Counted from the stretch's first letter, positions 33,425 to 43,263 are shown. The stretch is 64,000 nt of DNA from Sphingomonas oligophenolica (GCF_006438955.1 NZ_RCZK01000003.1:186001-250000), one strand, 5' to 3'. Notes: a model not told the origin generated them from the sequence alone. A program made the numbers and translations.

Positions 33425-35833
33425 CTAATCCAGCCGCATCGCCTCCGCCGCGAGCGCTTCGGCCTCGATCAGCAGCGCGTCGTCGGCGGTGTTGGTGGCG
33501 ACCTTTTCGCGGCCGATCAGCGTCAGCACGGGCACCGCGAGCGGGGTGACGCGGTCGCGGTCGACATGGACCATCGTGTCGGCGGCGCGATCGAGCAGGT
33601 GCGCGAGCCGCCCGACGTCGGTCATTTTCGCGCGGGCATCGTCCCATGCGGCCTGGAGGAGGAGGTGCGACGGTTCGTATTTGCGCAGGACGTCGTAGAT
33701 CAGGTCGGTCGAGAAGGTGACTTGTTTGCCGGTCTTGCGCTTGCCGGGGTGCTGGCGCTCGACGAGGCCGCCGATCACCGCGACTTCGCGGAACGCGCGC
33801 TTCAAGAGGTGCGATTGCTGGACCCAGTCGACGAATTCATGTTCGAGGATGTCGGGGTTGAACAGGCTCGCGGGATCGGTGACCGGGTCGATCGAATAGG
33901 TCGCGAACGCATAGTCGTTGGCGACGAATCCCAGCGGTTTGAGCCCCTGCGTCTCCATCCGCCGCGTGATCAGCATCCCCAATGACTGGTGCGCGTTCCA
34001 GCCTTCGAAGCTGTAGGCGACCATGTAATGCCGCCCCTCGCGCGGGAAGGTCTCGACGAGCAACTGCCCCGGCCCCGGCAGGACCGACCGATACGCCTGG
34101 AATTCGAGCCATTCGCGCACGTCGTCGGGAAAGCGCGCCCATTCCTGCGGGCTGGCCAGGAAGCCGCGGACGCGGTCGGCGAGGTTGGTCGACAGCGGCA
34201 TCCGGCTGCCGCCATAGGTCGGGATGCGCGCCGGTTTCGACGAGGCGCGGACGATGACGTCGGCGGTGTCGATCTTCATCACCTCGCAGCTCAGCCCCGC
34301 GAAGAAGAAGGTGTCGCCGATCGACAGCGACGCCGCAAATCCCTCCTCGACCTTGCCGAGGTTGCGCCCGTTCTTGAAGCGGACGGCGAGCATCGTCGAT
34401 TCGACGATGATCCCCGCGTTGAGACGGTGTTGCGTCACGAATTTGGGGTGGCTGACCCGCCAGAGTCCGTCGGCGTCCCGGGTCAGCCGCTTGAACCGGT
34501 CGTAGGCCTTGAGGCTGTAGCCGCCGTCGCTGATGAACTGGAGCACACGGTCGAACAGCGCGTCGGTCAGCGCCGAATAGGGGAGGGCGGAGCGCACCTC
34601 GTCGAGCAGCGCCGCCTGGTCGAACGGGGCCGCACACGCGCACGCCATGACGTGCTGCGCGAGGACGTCGAGCGCGCCGAGGCGGAAGATGTCGGGATCG
34701 AGCTCGCCCGCCTCGACCGCGTCGAGCGCGGCGCGCGCCTCGAGATATTCGAAGCGGTTGCCGGGGACGACGATCGCCTCGCTGGGTTCGTCGAGCCGGT
34801 GGTTGCTGCGCCCGATCCGCTGGAGCAGGCGGCTCGATCCCTTGGGTGCGCCCATCTGAATGACGCAATCGACATCGCCCCAGTCGACCCCGAGATCGAG
34901 GCTCGCGGTCGCCACGAGCGCGCGCAACCGCCCCGCCGCCATCGCGCCCTCCACCTTGCGCCGCGCCTCCAACGCGAGGCTGCCGTGGTGGACCCCGATC
35001 GGAAGGCTCATGTCGTTGACCTTCCACAGATCCTGGAAGATCAGCTCGGCAAGGCTGCGGGTGTTGCAGAACACGATCGTCGTCTTGTGGGTCTCGATCT
35101 CCGCCATCACCTGTTCGGCCGCATAGCGCCCCGAATGCCCCGACCAGGGGACGCGCCCCTGCGGCAACAGGATCGCGATGTCGGGGTCGGCGCCCTTGTC
35201 GCCGATGACGAGGTCGACGGTGTCGATGTCGCCGTCGGGGGCGAGCCACGCGCGATAGCCGTCGGCGTCGGCGACGGTTGCGGACAGCGCGACGCGGCGC
35301 AGGTCGGGGCTGATCCGCTGCAACCGCGCCATGCACAGGTTGAGCAAATCGCCGCGCTTGCCGGTTGCGAAGGCGTGGACTTCGTCGATCACGATCGTCC
35401 TGAGCCCGGCGAACATCGTGAAACTGTCGGGGTAGCTGAGCAGCAGCGACAGCGATTCGGGGGTGGTGAGCAGGATCTGCGGCGGCTTGACGCGTTGGCG
35501 CGCCTTGCGGTCCGACGGGGTGTCGCCGGTGCGGGTTTCGACACGCAGATCGACCCCCATCTCGTCGAGCGGGGTGACGAGGTTGCGCTGGATGTCGACC
35601 GCGAGCGCCTTCAACGGCGAGACGTAGAGCGTGTGGAGGCCGTCCCTTGGGTGGTCGATCAGGTCGGCGAGGGTGGGGAGGAACCCGGCGAGCGTCTTGC
35701 CCGCCCCGGTGCTCGCGACGAGCAGCGCGTGGTGACCGGCGCGCGCGGCGTCGAGCATTGCGAGCTGGTGGCGGCGGGGTTGCCAGCCGCGGGTCGCGAA
35801 CCAGTCGGTGAGGGGTTGGGGGAGGGCGGTCAA
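33425..35833 (-). CDS. Ligase-associated Lhr-type DEXH-box helicase
   Basis: An 802-residue superfamily 2 helicase of the Lhr-core type that belongs with an ATP-dependent ligase and a metallo-beta-lactamase exonuclease in a DNA-damage response set. Motif I is STGAGKT (41-47); motif II is DEVH near residue 149 in VIDEVHAF; LSATV follows as motif III, and QRIGRSNHR near 340 as motif VI. The C-terminal part matches the long winged-helix/beta-barrel region of Lhr-core proteins. The start is TTG 35833 without a clear ribosome binding site, but its N-terminus aligns with the family. It is divergent from the exonuclease gene across a 149-base gap holding a palindromic repeat. Confidence 0.92.
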   Translation of the reverse strand: MTALPQPLTDWFATRGWQPRRHQLAMLDAARAGHHALLVASTGAGKTLAGFLPTLADLIDHPRDGLHTLYVSPLKALAVDIQRNLVTPLDEMGVDLRVETRTGDTPSDRKARQRVKPPQILLTTPESLSLLLSYPDSFTMFAGLRTIVIDEVHAFATGKRGDLLNLCMARLQRISPDLRRVALSATVADADGYRAWLAPDGDIDTVDLVIGDKGADPDIAILLPQGRVPWSGHSGRYAAEQVMAEIETHKTTIVFCNTRSLAELIFQDLWKVNDMSLPIGVHHGSLALEARRKVEGAMAAGRLRALVATASLDLGVDWGDVDCVIQMGAPKGSSRLLQRIGRSNHRLDEPSEAIVVPGNRFEYLEARAALDAVEAGELDPDIFRLGALDVLAQHVMACACAAPFDQAALLDEVRSALPYSALTDALFDRVLQFISDGGYSLKAYDRFKRLTRDADGLWRVSHPKFVTQHRLNAGIIVESTMLAVRFKNGRNLGKVEEGFAASLSIGDTFFFAGLSCEVMKIDTADVIVRASSKPARIPTYGGSRMPLSTNLADRVRGFLASPQEWARFPDDVREWLEFQAYRSVLPGPGQLLVETFPREGRHYMVAYSFEGWNAHQSLGMLITRRMETQGLKPLGFVANDYAFATYSIDPVTDPASLFNPDILEHEFVDWVQQSHLLKRAFREVAVIGGLVERQHPGKRKTGKQVTFSTDLIYDVLRKYEPSHLLLQAAWDDARAKMTDVGRLAHLLDRAADTMVHVDRDRVTPLAVPVLTLIGREKVATNTADDALLIEAEALAAEAMRLD

Positions 35834-35849
35834 CGCGCGCCGCGCTCGC

Positions 35850-35942
35850 TGCCCTCACCCCGTGGCGGCGATGCCGCCTTGCCCCTCTCCCGGTGGGAGA
35901 GGGGAGGAGCGCCGCAGGGTTCTGCGGCGTGGGGGGGTGAGG
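35850..35942. repeat. Palindromic intergenic repeat (family 1, copy 2)
   Basis: A GC-rich inverted repeat (CCCTCACCCC ... GGGGGGTGAGG) with an internal CTCTCCCGGTGGGAGAG hairpin. It fills most of the divergent promoter region between the helicase and exonuclease genes. Confidence 0.75.
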
Positions 35943-35982
35943 ACAGGATGGAACCGGGCGTCATCCCAACCATATAGTCACG

Positions 35983-36993
35983 ATGGCAAAGCTCGGCGAC
36001 TGGATCGAACCGCATCCGCACGGAATCTACGTCAAGCCCGCCGATGCGTGGATCGATCCGTCGATTCCGTCGGCCAGGGCGCTCGTCACCCACGGCCATG
36101 CCGACCACGCCCGCGGCGGCCATGCCGCGGTCTGGGCGACGCCGGAAACCCTCGCGATCATGGACGCGCGTTATGGCGAACAGGCGGGGCATCCGGTCGG
36201 TTATGGCGAGACGATTCGGCTGGGGCCCAAGGACAACGGGGTCGATGTCGGCTTCGTCCCTGCTGGGCATGTGCTGGGATCGGCGCAGATCGTGCTCGAT
36301 TATCGCGGCGAGCGCGTGGTCGTGTCGGGCGACTATAAGCGCCGCGCCGACCCGACCTGCGCGCCGTTCGAGCCGGTGAAATGCGACGTCTTCGTGACCG
36401 AGGCGACGTTCGGGCTGCCGGTGTTCCGCCATCCCGAGACGGGGGACGAGATCGACAAGCTGGTCGCTGCGCTCCACGCCAATCCCGATCGCTGCATCCT
36501 CGTCGGCGCCTATGCGCTCGGCAAGGCGCAGCGGGTGATCGCCGAGCTGCGCGAACGCGGGCATGAAGCACCGATCTATATCCACGGTGCGCTGCAGCGG
36601 CTGTGTACGCTGTATGCCGAGCATGGCGTTCGGCTCGGCGAGCTGATCCCGACCGCGGACGTGCCCAAGGCGGCGATGATGGGGCATGTCGTGATGTGTC
36701 CGCCGGGCGCGCTCAACGATCGCTGGTCGCGGCGGCTGCCCGATCCGATCACCGCGATGGCGAGCGGGTGGATGCGCGTCCGCCAGCGCGCGCGGCAGAA
36801 GAATGTCGAGCTGCCGCTGATCCTGTCGGACCATGCCGACTGGGATGAACTGACCGCGACGCTGATCGAGATCGCGCCGAAGGAGGTGTGGGTGACGCAT
36901 GGCCGCGACGATGCGCTGGTCCATTGGTGCATGACCCGCCAGATCAAGGCGCGCGCGCTGGCGCTGGTCGGGTTCGAGGACGAGGACGATTGA
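35983..36993 (+). CDS. Ligase-associated DNA-damage-response exonuclease
   Basis: A 336-residue metallo-beta-lactamase-fold nuclease of the CPSF/SNM1-like type that works with the Lhr helicase and ATP-dependent ligase. The metal-binding motif HGHADHA lies at residues 37-43. GHVLGSAQI (near 93) and VSGDYKRRAD (near 110) supply the other histidine and aspartate ligands, and LSDHADWDEL near 285 is the beta-CASP-like motif. ATG 35983 is the natural family start. The fourth member of the set, the phosphoesterase PdeM, was not found in this window. Confidence 0.93.
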   Translation: MAKLGDWIEPHPHGIYVKPADAWIDPSIPSARALVTHGHADHARGGHAAVWATPETLAIMDARYGEQAGHPVGYGETIRLGPKDNGVDVGFVPAGHVLGSAQIVLDYRGERVVVSGDYKRRADPTCAPFEPVKCDVFVTEATFGLPVFRHPETGDEIDKLVAALHANPDRCILVGAYALGKAQRVIAELRERGHEAPIYIHGALQRLCTLYAEHGVRLGELIPTADVPKAAMMGHVVMCPPGALNDRWSRRLPDPITAMASGWMRVRQRARQKNVELPLILSDHADWDELTATLIEIAPKEVWVTHGRDDALVHWCMTRQIKARALALVGFEDEDD

Positions 36994-37033
36994 GGGCTAG
37001 CGATCGAGGGGCTCCCCGGCAGCAGGCGATAAT

Positions 37034-37116
37034 CCGTTCGTCCTGAGCTGGTCGAAGGACGCGTGACGCGAGACTCGCGATTGGGGCACGTGCTTCGACA
37101 GGCTCAGTACGAACGG
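37034..37116. repeat. Palindromic intergenic repeat (family 2)
   Basis: Arms CCGTTCGTCCTGAGCTGGTC and CTTCGACAGGCTCAGTACGA face each other across about 40 bases. It lies between the exonuclease and S10 peptidase genes, both on the plus strand. Confidence 0.8.
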
Positions 37117-37207
37117 AAGTTTGGGGTGCTGGCTGGACAAGCGCTCTTGCGCAGGCCCGAAACTGCGGCATGATGCTTGCCCTACCGCTTTTGACCGAGG
37201 ACCTTTC

Positions 37208-38863
37208 ATGCATCGTTCGCTGCTGCTTCTCCCGTTGCTGTCGCTCGCCCTCAGTCCTGCGGTCGCGCAGGACATGCCCCAATCCGGCGGCAAAGGTGGC
37301 GACAAGTCGGTGATGGAACAGGCGAACGAGACCGCCAAGGACGAGGCCGCGGCGGGGGTCGCGCTGGCGCCGGTCGCCGAGCGCGAGGAAAAGTCGAAGG
37401 GCGCGGTGACGGTCGACGGGCGGCGATTGGGCTATACCGCGACCGCGGGAACGCTCACCGTCCGCGATACCGAGGGCAAGCCGACCGCGAGCATGTTCTA
37501 CGTCGCCTATACGCTCGACGGGGTGAAGCCGGGGACGAAGCGACCGATCACGTTTTTCTACAACGGCGGACCGGGCAGCCCCAGTTTCTGGCTCCACATG
37601 GGGTCGTTCGCGCCGGTGCGGCTGCGCACCGCCAACCCCGAATTCATCAAGCCCGCGCCGTTCGATTTCGGGCCGAACCCCGACACGTTGCTCGACAAGA
37701 CCGACATCGTGTTCCTCGATGCGATGGGCGCGGGCTATTCGCGCAGTCTGGGCGATACCAAGCCCGCGGCCTTTTATGGCGTCGACGAGGACGCCGACAT
37801 CTTCGCCAAGGCGATCATCCGCTATTCGACCAAGTTCGGGCGGTGGAACAGCCCGAAGTTCATTTTCGGCGAAAGCTATGGGACGACGCGGTCGGGGGCG
37901 CTGGCGTATCAGTTGCAGGACCGCGGGATGGCGCTGAACGGCGTCGTGCTGCTGAGCTCGATCATGAACTATGGCTATCGCCAGCCGGGGCTCGACCAGG
38001 TGTATATCAACTATTTGCCGAGCTATGCCGCGACCGCCTGGTATCACAATCGCCTCCAGAATCGCCCGGCCGACGTCGCGACGATCGTGGCGCAGGCGCG
38101 CGCGTTTGCGAACGGACCCTATATGGCCGCGCTCGCCAAGGGGCAGACGATTTCGCCGGTCGAGCGCGACGCGGTGGCGACTCAGATGAGCCAGCTGACC
38201 GGGCTGTCGGCGGACTTCATCAAGCGCGCCAACCTGCGCGTCGATCTGGCGCGATTCCAGAAGGAATTGCTCCGCGACAGCCGCCAGACGATCGGGCGGT
38301 TCGATTCGCGCTACATGGGGGTCGATGCCGACGCGGCGGGCGAGCGCCCCGAAACCGACGCGTCGTCGGACGCGATCTCGGGCGCGTTCATCGGCACCTT
38401 CATGGACTATGTGACGCACACCTTGGGGTACAAGACCGAGATGCCGTACCGCCTCAGCGCGCGCGATTCGGCGGGATGGGCGTGGAACTGGAAGCACGAG
38501 GCACCGGGGCGCGGCGGCGAACAGAACAACCCCAATACCGCGGTCGACCTGGGCGCGGCGATGCGCGGCAATCCGTATCTGAAAGTGCTGTCGCTCAACG
38601 GCTATTACGACATGGCGACGCCGTTCTTCGGGACCGAGTTCGATCTCAACCACATGCTGCTCGAGCCGGGGCAGCAGGGTAATCTGGCGTTCCGCTATTA
38701 TCCCGCGGGGCACATGACGTATCTCAACCCCGAGGCGCTCCACGCGATGAAGCGCGACCTGTCGGCGTGGTACGACGAGGCGGTGTCCGACGCCAGGCGT
38801 GCGACGCCGCCGCAGGCACCGTCGCTGTCGGGTGACGTCGCGGGGGATACGCCGCCGGGGTGA
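37208..38863 (+). CDS. Exported S10-type serine carboxypeptidase-like protein
   Basis: A 551-residue exported peptidase of the S10 (carboxypeptidase Y-like) family. The signal peptide HRSLLLLPLLSLALSPAVA is followed by the family's N-terminal FFYNGGPGSPSFWLHMGSF near residue 116. The nucleophile is S223 in GESYG; the aspartate is in LNGYYDMATPF and the histidine in YYPAGHMTYL near 500. The catalytic triad is therefore complete. It acts in the periplasm or outside the cell, trimming peptides from the C-terminus. The start ATG 37208 gives a standard signal peptide. Confidence 0.92.
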   Translation: MHRSLLLLPLLSLALSPAVAQDMPQSGGKGGDKSVMEQANETAKDEAAAGVALAPVAEREEKSKGAVTVDGRRLGYTATAGTLTVRDTEGKPTASMFYVAYTLDGVKPGTKRPITFFYNGGPGSPSFWLHMGSFAPVRLRTANPEFIKPAPFDFGPNPDTLLDKTDIVFLDAMGAGYSRSLGDTKPAAFYGVDEDADIFAKAIIRYSTKFGRWNSPKFIFGESYGTTRSGALAYQLQDRGMALNGVVLLSSIMNYGYRQPGLDQVYINYLPSYAATAWYHNRLQNRPADVATIVAQARAFANGPYMAALAKGQTISPVERDAVATQMSQLTGLSADFIKRANLRVDLARFQKELLRDSRQTIGRFDSRYMGVDADAAGERPETDASSDAISGAFIGTFMDYVTHTLGYKTEMPYRLSARDSAGWAWNWKHEAPGRGGEQNNPNTAVDLGAAMRGNPYLKVLSLNGYYDMATPFFGTEFDLNHMLLEPGQQGNLAFRYYPAGHMTYLNPEALHAMKRDLSAWYDEAVSDARRATPPQAPSLSGDVAGDTPPG

Positions 38864-38974
38864 CCCGCCGCCGTGGTCGCGCAAGCCGCCGAGATCGCTT
38901 GACAAGTCGGGTCGTTCGGCTGACGCGGCGGGGCTGCCAGCCGCTCACAGGCTGGACGTCCTGGGGGAGATGTC

Positions 38975-40792
38975 ATGCTTCGTTGTTCGCGCGCGCTACT
39001 GCCGCTGTTGTTGGTCTCGGTCGCCACCCCGGCGCTGGCGCAGACCCAGCCGCAAGCGAGGGCGGGGACAACCGCCACCGCCGCAAAAGAACCGGTCGAC
39101 CGGATCATCGTGTTCGGCGACAGCCTGGCCGACGGCGGCTTTTTCGTACCGCTGATCCCGAACCTGCCCGCGGGGGCGGGCAGTTTCACGACCAATCCCG
39201 ATCCGGTCGCACCCGAAGTCATGGCGGCGCGGCTCGGCATCGACCTGAAGACCGCCTATGGTACCACCGCCGCGATCGGCACGAACTACGCGATCGGTGG
39301 CGCGCGCGTCACCGCCGCCAATGGCGCGAGCATTCCGATCGCGAGCCAATTGTCGGGCTATCTGGCGCGCGGCGGCACCTTCGGCCCGCGCGATCTGGTC
39401 TATATCCAGGGCGGGGGTAACGATTATTTCGCGTACAACGCGCTGGGCGCGAACAACGATGCGATCCTGACTACCGCGGCGACCCAGCTGGCAGCGGTCG
39501 TCCAGCGGGCGCAGGCCGCGGGCGCGCAGCGGATCGTGACGCTGGCGGTGCAGAGCGGCGGCGCACCCGCGCTCCAGCTGTTCAACCGCACCTATGCCGC
39601 CGCGCTCGCCGGCGCGAACGTCAACGCGCTGTATTTCGACACCAACAAGCTGTTCAACGAGATCGTCGCCAACGCCGCTGCGTTCGGTATCACCAACGTG
39701 ACGGGGCAGGCGTGTACCGTGTCGTCGTCGCTCTTTTGCACGCAAGCGACTTTGGTCTCGCCCAATGCGAACCGCACCTATGTCCTCGCCGACAGCGTCC
39801 ACCCGAGCGGGATCGTGCAGGAAATCCAGGGCAATGCGATCGCCAGCCTGGTGCGCGCGCCCGAACAGGTCGCGGGCCTCGGCTATGCCGCGCAATCGAT
39901 GTTCCGCGCGCAGCGTGACCTGATCGAGGGCGCCGAACGCGGCAATGCGGCGCGCGCGGACCAGCGGCTCGCGCTGTTCGGCAGCGTCGGCTATCATTAT
40001 TACAGCAAGACCGGCAGCAACCAGGTCATCGGGATCACCGAACGCGGCTTTGCGGCGACGCTGGGGGCCGACCTGTCGCTGAATGACACATCGGGGATCG
40101 GCATCGCTGGCGGCTATGGCGACGGCCATGGCGATTTCTCGCTCGGCACGGGCAGCTATCGCGCCAAGACCTGGACGGTGAACGGCTATGCCCGCGCCGG
40201 GGTAGGGCCGTTTCGCGTCATCGCCGACGGCACCTATGGCAGGATCAACTACGACCGGATCTCGCGCCGGGTGCAGCTGGGGCCGGTGTCGCGGACCAAC
40301 CGGGGTGAAACCGACGGCGATTATGTCGCTGGACGCGTCAGCGCGGCGGTCGACCTGTTCAGGGCGGCGGGCGTCGGCGTCGGCCCCGATGTCGCGGTGC
40401 AATACGAGAAACTGACGATCGATGGCTATGCGGAAGGCGGCACGACATCGACCGATGTGGCGTTCGGTCGCCAGCGGATTCAAGGCTGGACGGGGCGGGC
40501 GGGGATGGTCGCGCGGGCGCTGCCGGGATCGCCGGTCGGCTTCTTCGCGCGCGCCGATTACGAGCGCAATTTCACCGACGATCCGCGCCGGTTCACGATC
40601 ACGCCCGCGGGCGCGCCGATCAGCTATACCACCAGCGTGACCAGAGCGGATCGTGAATATATGAGCTATGCGATGGGGGTCGATGGCCAGTTGATCGGCC
40701 CGCTATCGGCCCGGGCGGGGGTCAGCGGCTACGCGCTGCGCGACGATCGCGATATCGTCACCGCCTTTGCCGGATTGTCGATGGCGTTCTGA
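38975..40792 (+). CDS. GDSL esterase/lipase autotransporter
   Basis: A 605-residue type V secreted enzyme. A signal peptide (ends ATPALAQ) is followed by a GDSL/SGNH hydrolase domain with the serine in GDSL (S50), the block I-x-x-GGNDYFAYN near 148 and the acid-base pair in DSVHPSG near 273. From about residue 310 an autotransporter beta-barrel runs to the terminal FAGLSMAF, which ends in phenylalanine. The layout matches the EstA/ApeE esterases that stay anchored in the outer membrane. ATG 38975 has GGGGGAGA upstream. Substrates are probably short or medium acyl esters. Confidence 0.93.
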   Translation: MLRCSRALLPLLLVSVATPALAQTQPQARAGTTATAAKEPVDRIIVFGDSLADGGFFVPLIPNLPAGAGSFTTNPDPVAPEVMAARLGIDLKTAYGTTAAIGTNYAIGGARVTAANGASIPIASQLSGYLARGGTFGPRDLVYIQGGGNDYFAYNALGANNDAILTTAATQLAAVVQRAQAAGAQRIVTLAVQSGGAPALQLFNRTYAAALAGANVNALYFDTNKLFNEIVANAAAFGITNVTGQACTVSSSLFCTQATLVSPNANRTYVLADSVHPSGIVQEIQGNAIASLVRAPEQVAGLGYAAQSMFRAQRDLIEGAERGNAARADQRLALFGSVGYHYYSKTGSNQVIGITERGFAATLGADLSLNDTSGIGIAGGYGDGHGDFSLGTGSYRAKTWTVNGYARAGVGPFRVIADGTYGRINYDRISRRVQLGPVSRTNRGETDGDYVAGRVSAAVDLFRAAGVGVGPDVAVQYEKLTIDGYAEGGTTSTDVAFGRQRIQGWTGRAGMVARALPGSPVGFFARADYERNFTDDPRRFTITPAGAPISYTTSVTRADREYMSYAMGVDGQLIGPLSARAGVSGYALRDDRDIVTAFAGLSMAF

Positions 40793-40818
40793 CCCGACGT
40801 GCTGGAGGGGCGCGTCGG

Positions 40819-42303
40819 CTACCCCTCCAGCGCGCGTTGGCGGCGGCGCTGGACCGAGCTGCCGATTCCCAGCGCCTCGCGATATTTGGCGACGGTGCGG
40901 CGCGCGATGTCGAAGCCCTTGGCGTTGAGCAGGTCGACCAGCGTGTCGTCGGAGAGGATCTTGGTGCCCTCGGTCGCGATCAGCGATCGGATCGCGGCCT
41001 TGACCGCCTCTGCCGACACCGCGTCGCCGCCGTCCGCCGCCTGAATCGCGCTGGTGAAGAAATATTTGAGCTCGAACTGGCCGCGCGCGCAGCTCAAATA
41101 TTTGTTGCTGGTGACGCGGCTGACGGTCGATTCGTGCATCTCGATCGCGTCGGCGACGCGCGCGAGGGTGAGCGGTTTGAGGTGCGCGACGCCGTGGAGG
41201 AAGAACGCCTCCTGCTGTTTCACGATCTCGGTCGCGACCTTGATGATCGTGCGCTGGCGCTGGTCGAGTGCCTTGACCAGCCAGTTGGCGGACGCGAGCG
41301 CGTCGGACAGCCAGGCCTTCGACGATTTGTCCTGCGGGCCGGTGCTGAGTTCGTTGTAATAGCGGCGGTTGACGAGGACGCGGGGCAGTGTCGCGCCGTT
41401 GAGTTCGATGCCCCACCCAGCGACCGTCCGGACGACGAACAGGTCGGGAGTCACCGCCTGCGCGGGTTCGCCGCCATAGCGGCAGCCGGGCTTGGGGTCA
41501 TAGCCGCGCAGTTCGCGGATCATGTCGGCCATGTCCTCGTCGTCGACGCCGCACAGCCGCTTGAGCCGCGCGAGATCGCCGCGCGCGAGCCAATCGAGGT
41601 TCGCGATCAGCTTGGCCATGCACGGGTCGTAGCGATCGGCTTCCTTGGCCTGGAGCGCGAGGCATTCGGCGAGGTCGCGCGCGCCGACCCCGGTGGGATC
41701 GAGCGTGTGGATCAGCGCCAGCACCTGTTCGACCCGCGCGAGCGCGACCCCGAGCCGGGTCGCGACATCGAGCAGCGGGACGGTGAGATACCCCGCCTCG
41801 TCGATCTGGTCGATCAGATGCTGCGCGATGAACCAGTCGCCGCCGCTGACCACCGCGCCCGCCTGCGCGAACAGATGGTCGGCGAGCGTCGCGCCGGTAT
41901 CCGCGAGGGCGTCGAGATCGGGCGCCTCGCCGCCCATCGACCCGGTCGCGCCGCCGGTCATCGAGAGGCCGCCGTCGAAGCTGCCCCCGCCATCGGCGAC
42001 GCTGTCCTGCTGATGGCTTTCGGTTGCGTAGTCGAGGTCGAGCGGTTCGGCCGCGGCGGTGCCCGCGGCGGACCCCGCGACCAGTTCGTCGGCACCCGCG
42101 GGATCGGGCGCCTCGGCGCGTTCGGGGCGGACGATTTCGTTGGTCTGCGCCGCCTCGAGCAGCGGGTTCTTCTCGACCTCTTCGGCGATGAACCCTTCGA
42201 TTTCGAGGTTCGACAGCGCCAGCAGCTTGATCGCCTGCTGGAGCTGGGGGGTCATCACCAGCGATTGCGACTGGCGCAGGTCGAGGCGGGGGGCGAGACT
42301 CAT
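40819..42303 (-). CDS. rpoN: RNA polymerase sigma-54 factor
   Basis: Sigma-54 directs polymerase to -24/-12 promoters that need an enhancer-binding activator. The 494 residues show the activator-interacting, glutamine-rich N-terminus (RQSQSLVMTPQLQQAIKLL), an acidic region II, the core-binding domain, a helix-turn-helix (TLARVADAIEMHESTVSRVT) and the RpoN box ARRTVAKYRE near residue 473. It is last in the block rnd-lptC-lptA-lptB-rpoN, an order common in alphaproteobacteria. A palindromic repeat separates it from lptB, so it may have its own promoter or be tuned by that element. Confidence 0.97.
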   Translation of the reverse strand: MSLAPRLDLRQSQSLVMTPQLQQAIKLLALSNLEIEGFIAEEVEKNPLLEAAQTNEIVRPERAEAPDPAGADELVAGSAAGTAAAEPLDLDYATESHQQDSVADGGGSFDGGLSMTGGATGSMGGEAPDLDALADTGATLADHLFAQAGAVVSGGDWFIAQHLIDQIDEAGYLTVPLLDVATRLGVALARVEQVLALIHTLDPTGVGARDLAECLALQAKEADRYDPCMAKLIANLDWLARGDLARLKRLCGVDDEDMADMIRELRGYDPKPGCRYGGEPAQAVTPDLFVVRTVAGWGIELNGATLPRVLVNRRYYNELSTGPQDKSSKAWLSDALASANWLVKALDQRQRTIIKVATEIVKQQEAFFLHGVAHLKPLTLARVADAIEMHESTVSRVTSNKYLSCARGQFELKYFFTSAIQAADGGDAVSAEAVKAAIRSLIATEGTKILSDDTLVDLLNAKGFDIARRTVAKYREALGIGSSVQRRRQRALEG

Positions 42304-42308
42304 AAAGT

Positions 42309-42450
42309 CCTTCTCCCCTTGTGGGAGAAGGAGGGAGCGGTGCGCAGCGCCGCGGAAGGATGAGGGGGAGTGGTGGGAGGTGACGTCCCCCTCACCCTTC
42401 CCACTGCCTTCCGCAGCGGGCCCCTTCCCTCTCCCACAAGGGGAGAGGGA
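42309..42450. repeat. Palindromic intergenic repeat (family 1, copy 3)
   Basis: CTTCTCCCCTTGTGGGAGAAG at the left faces CCCTCTCCCACAAGGGGAGA at the right. The inner arms are GAGGGGGAG and CCCCCTCACC. It fills the gap between lptB and rpoN. Confidence 0.85.
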
Positions 42451-42483
42451 GAACTTGGCCGAGGCGCATGTTCCCTCATGATC

Positions 42484-43263
42484 CTACAGCGAAAATCCCT
42501 CGCCCAGATACAGGCGGCGGACGTTGGCGTCGGCGACGAGTTCGGCGGGGCTGCCGCTGAACAGCACGCGGCCGTCGTAGATGATGTACGCGCGATCGAC
42601 GATGTCGAGCGTCTCGCGGACATTGTGGTCGGTGATCAGCACGCCGATGTCGCGCCGCTTCAGATCGATCACGAGGTCGCGGATGTCGGCGATCGAGATC
42701 GGGTCGATCCCCGCGAACGGTTCGTCGAGCAGCATGATCTTGGGATCGGCGGCGAGCGCGCGCGCGATTTCGGCGCGGCGGCGTTCGCCCCCCGACAGCG
42801 CCATCGCGGGGCTGGCGCGCAACTTGGTCAGCCCGAAATCGTCGAGCAAGGTTTCCAGCTTGCGCGCGCGTACGGCCTTGTCGGGTTCGGAGAGTTCGAG
42901 GACGGTGAGGATGTTCTTTTCGATCGACAGCCCGCGAAAGATGCTGGTTTCCTGGGGCAGATACCCCAGCCCCATGATCGCGCGGCGGTACATCGGCAGC
43001 CCGGTGATATTCTCGCCATCGAGCATGATCCGGCCCGAATCGGGCTTCACCAGCCCCATCACCGAATAGAAGCACGTCGTCTTGCCCGCGCCATTGGGGC
43101 CGAGCAGCCCGACGACCTCGCCCTGGCCGACCGTGACCGACACGTCGGTGAGGACGGTGCGCTTGTCGTACGACTTGGCGATCGAGACGACCTGGAGCCC
43201 GACGCTGACGGGGGCTTCGTGGATCGGTTCGGCGTGGTCCAGTGTCTCGGTGACTGCGTCCAT
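42484..43263 (-). CDS. lptB: LPS export ABC transporter ATP-binding protein
   Basis: LptB is the cytoplasmic ATPase of the LptB2FGC complex that extracts lipopolysaccharide from the inner membrane and drives it along the Lpt bridge. The 259 residues hold Walker A GPNGAGKT near 49, the signature LSGGERRR near 147, and Walker B MLLDEPFAGIDP near 167. The characteristic LptB region SIFRGLSIEKNI is present. ATG 43263 (MDAVTETLD) is chosen over an in-frame start seven residues upstream. LptF and LptG are not in the window. Confidence 0.97.
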   Translation of the reverse strand: MDAVTETLDHAEPIHEAPVSVGLQVVSIAKSYDKRTVLTDVSVTVGQGEVVGLLGPNGAGKTTCFYSVMGLVKPDSGRIMLDGENITGLPMYRRAIMGLGYLPQETSIFRGLSIEKNILTVLELSEPDKAVRARKLETLLDDFGLTKLRASPAMALSGGERRRAEIARALAADPKIMLLDEPFAGIDPISIADIRDLVIDLKRRDIGVLITDHNVRETLDIVDRAYIIYDGRVLFSGSPAELVADANVRRLYLGEGFSL

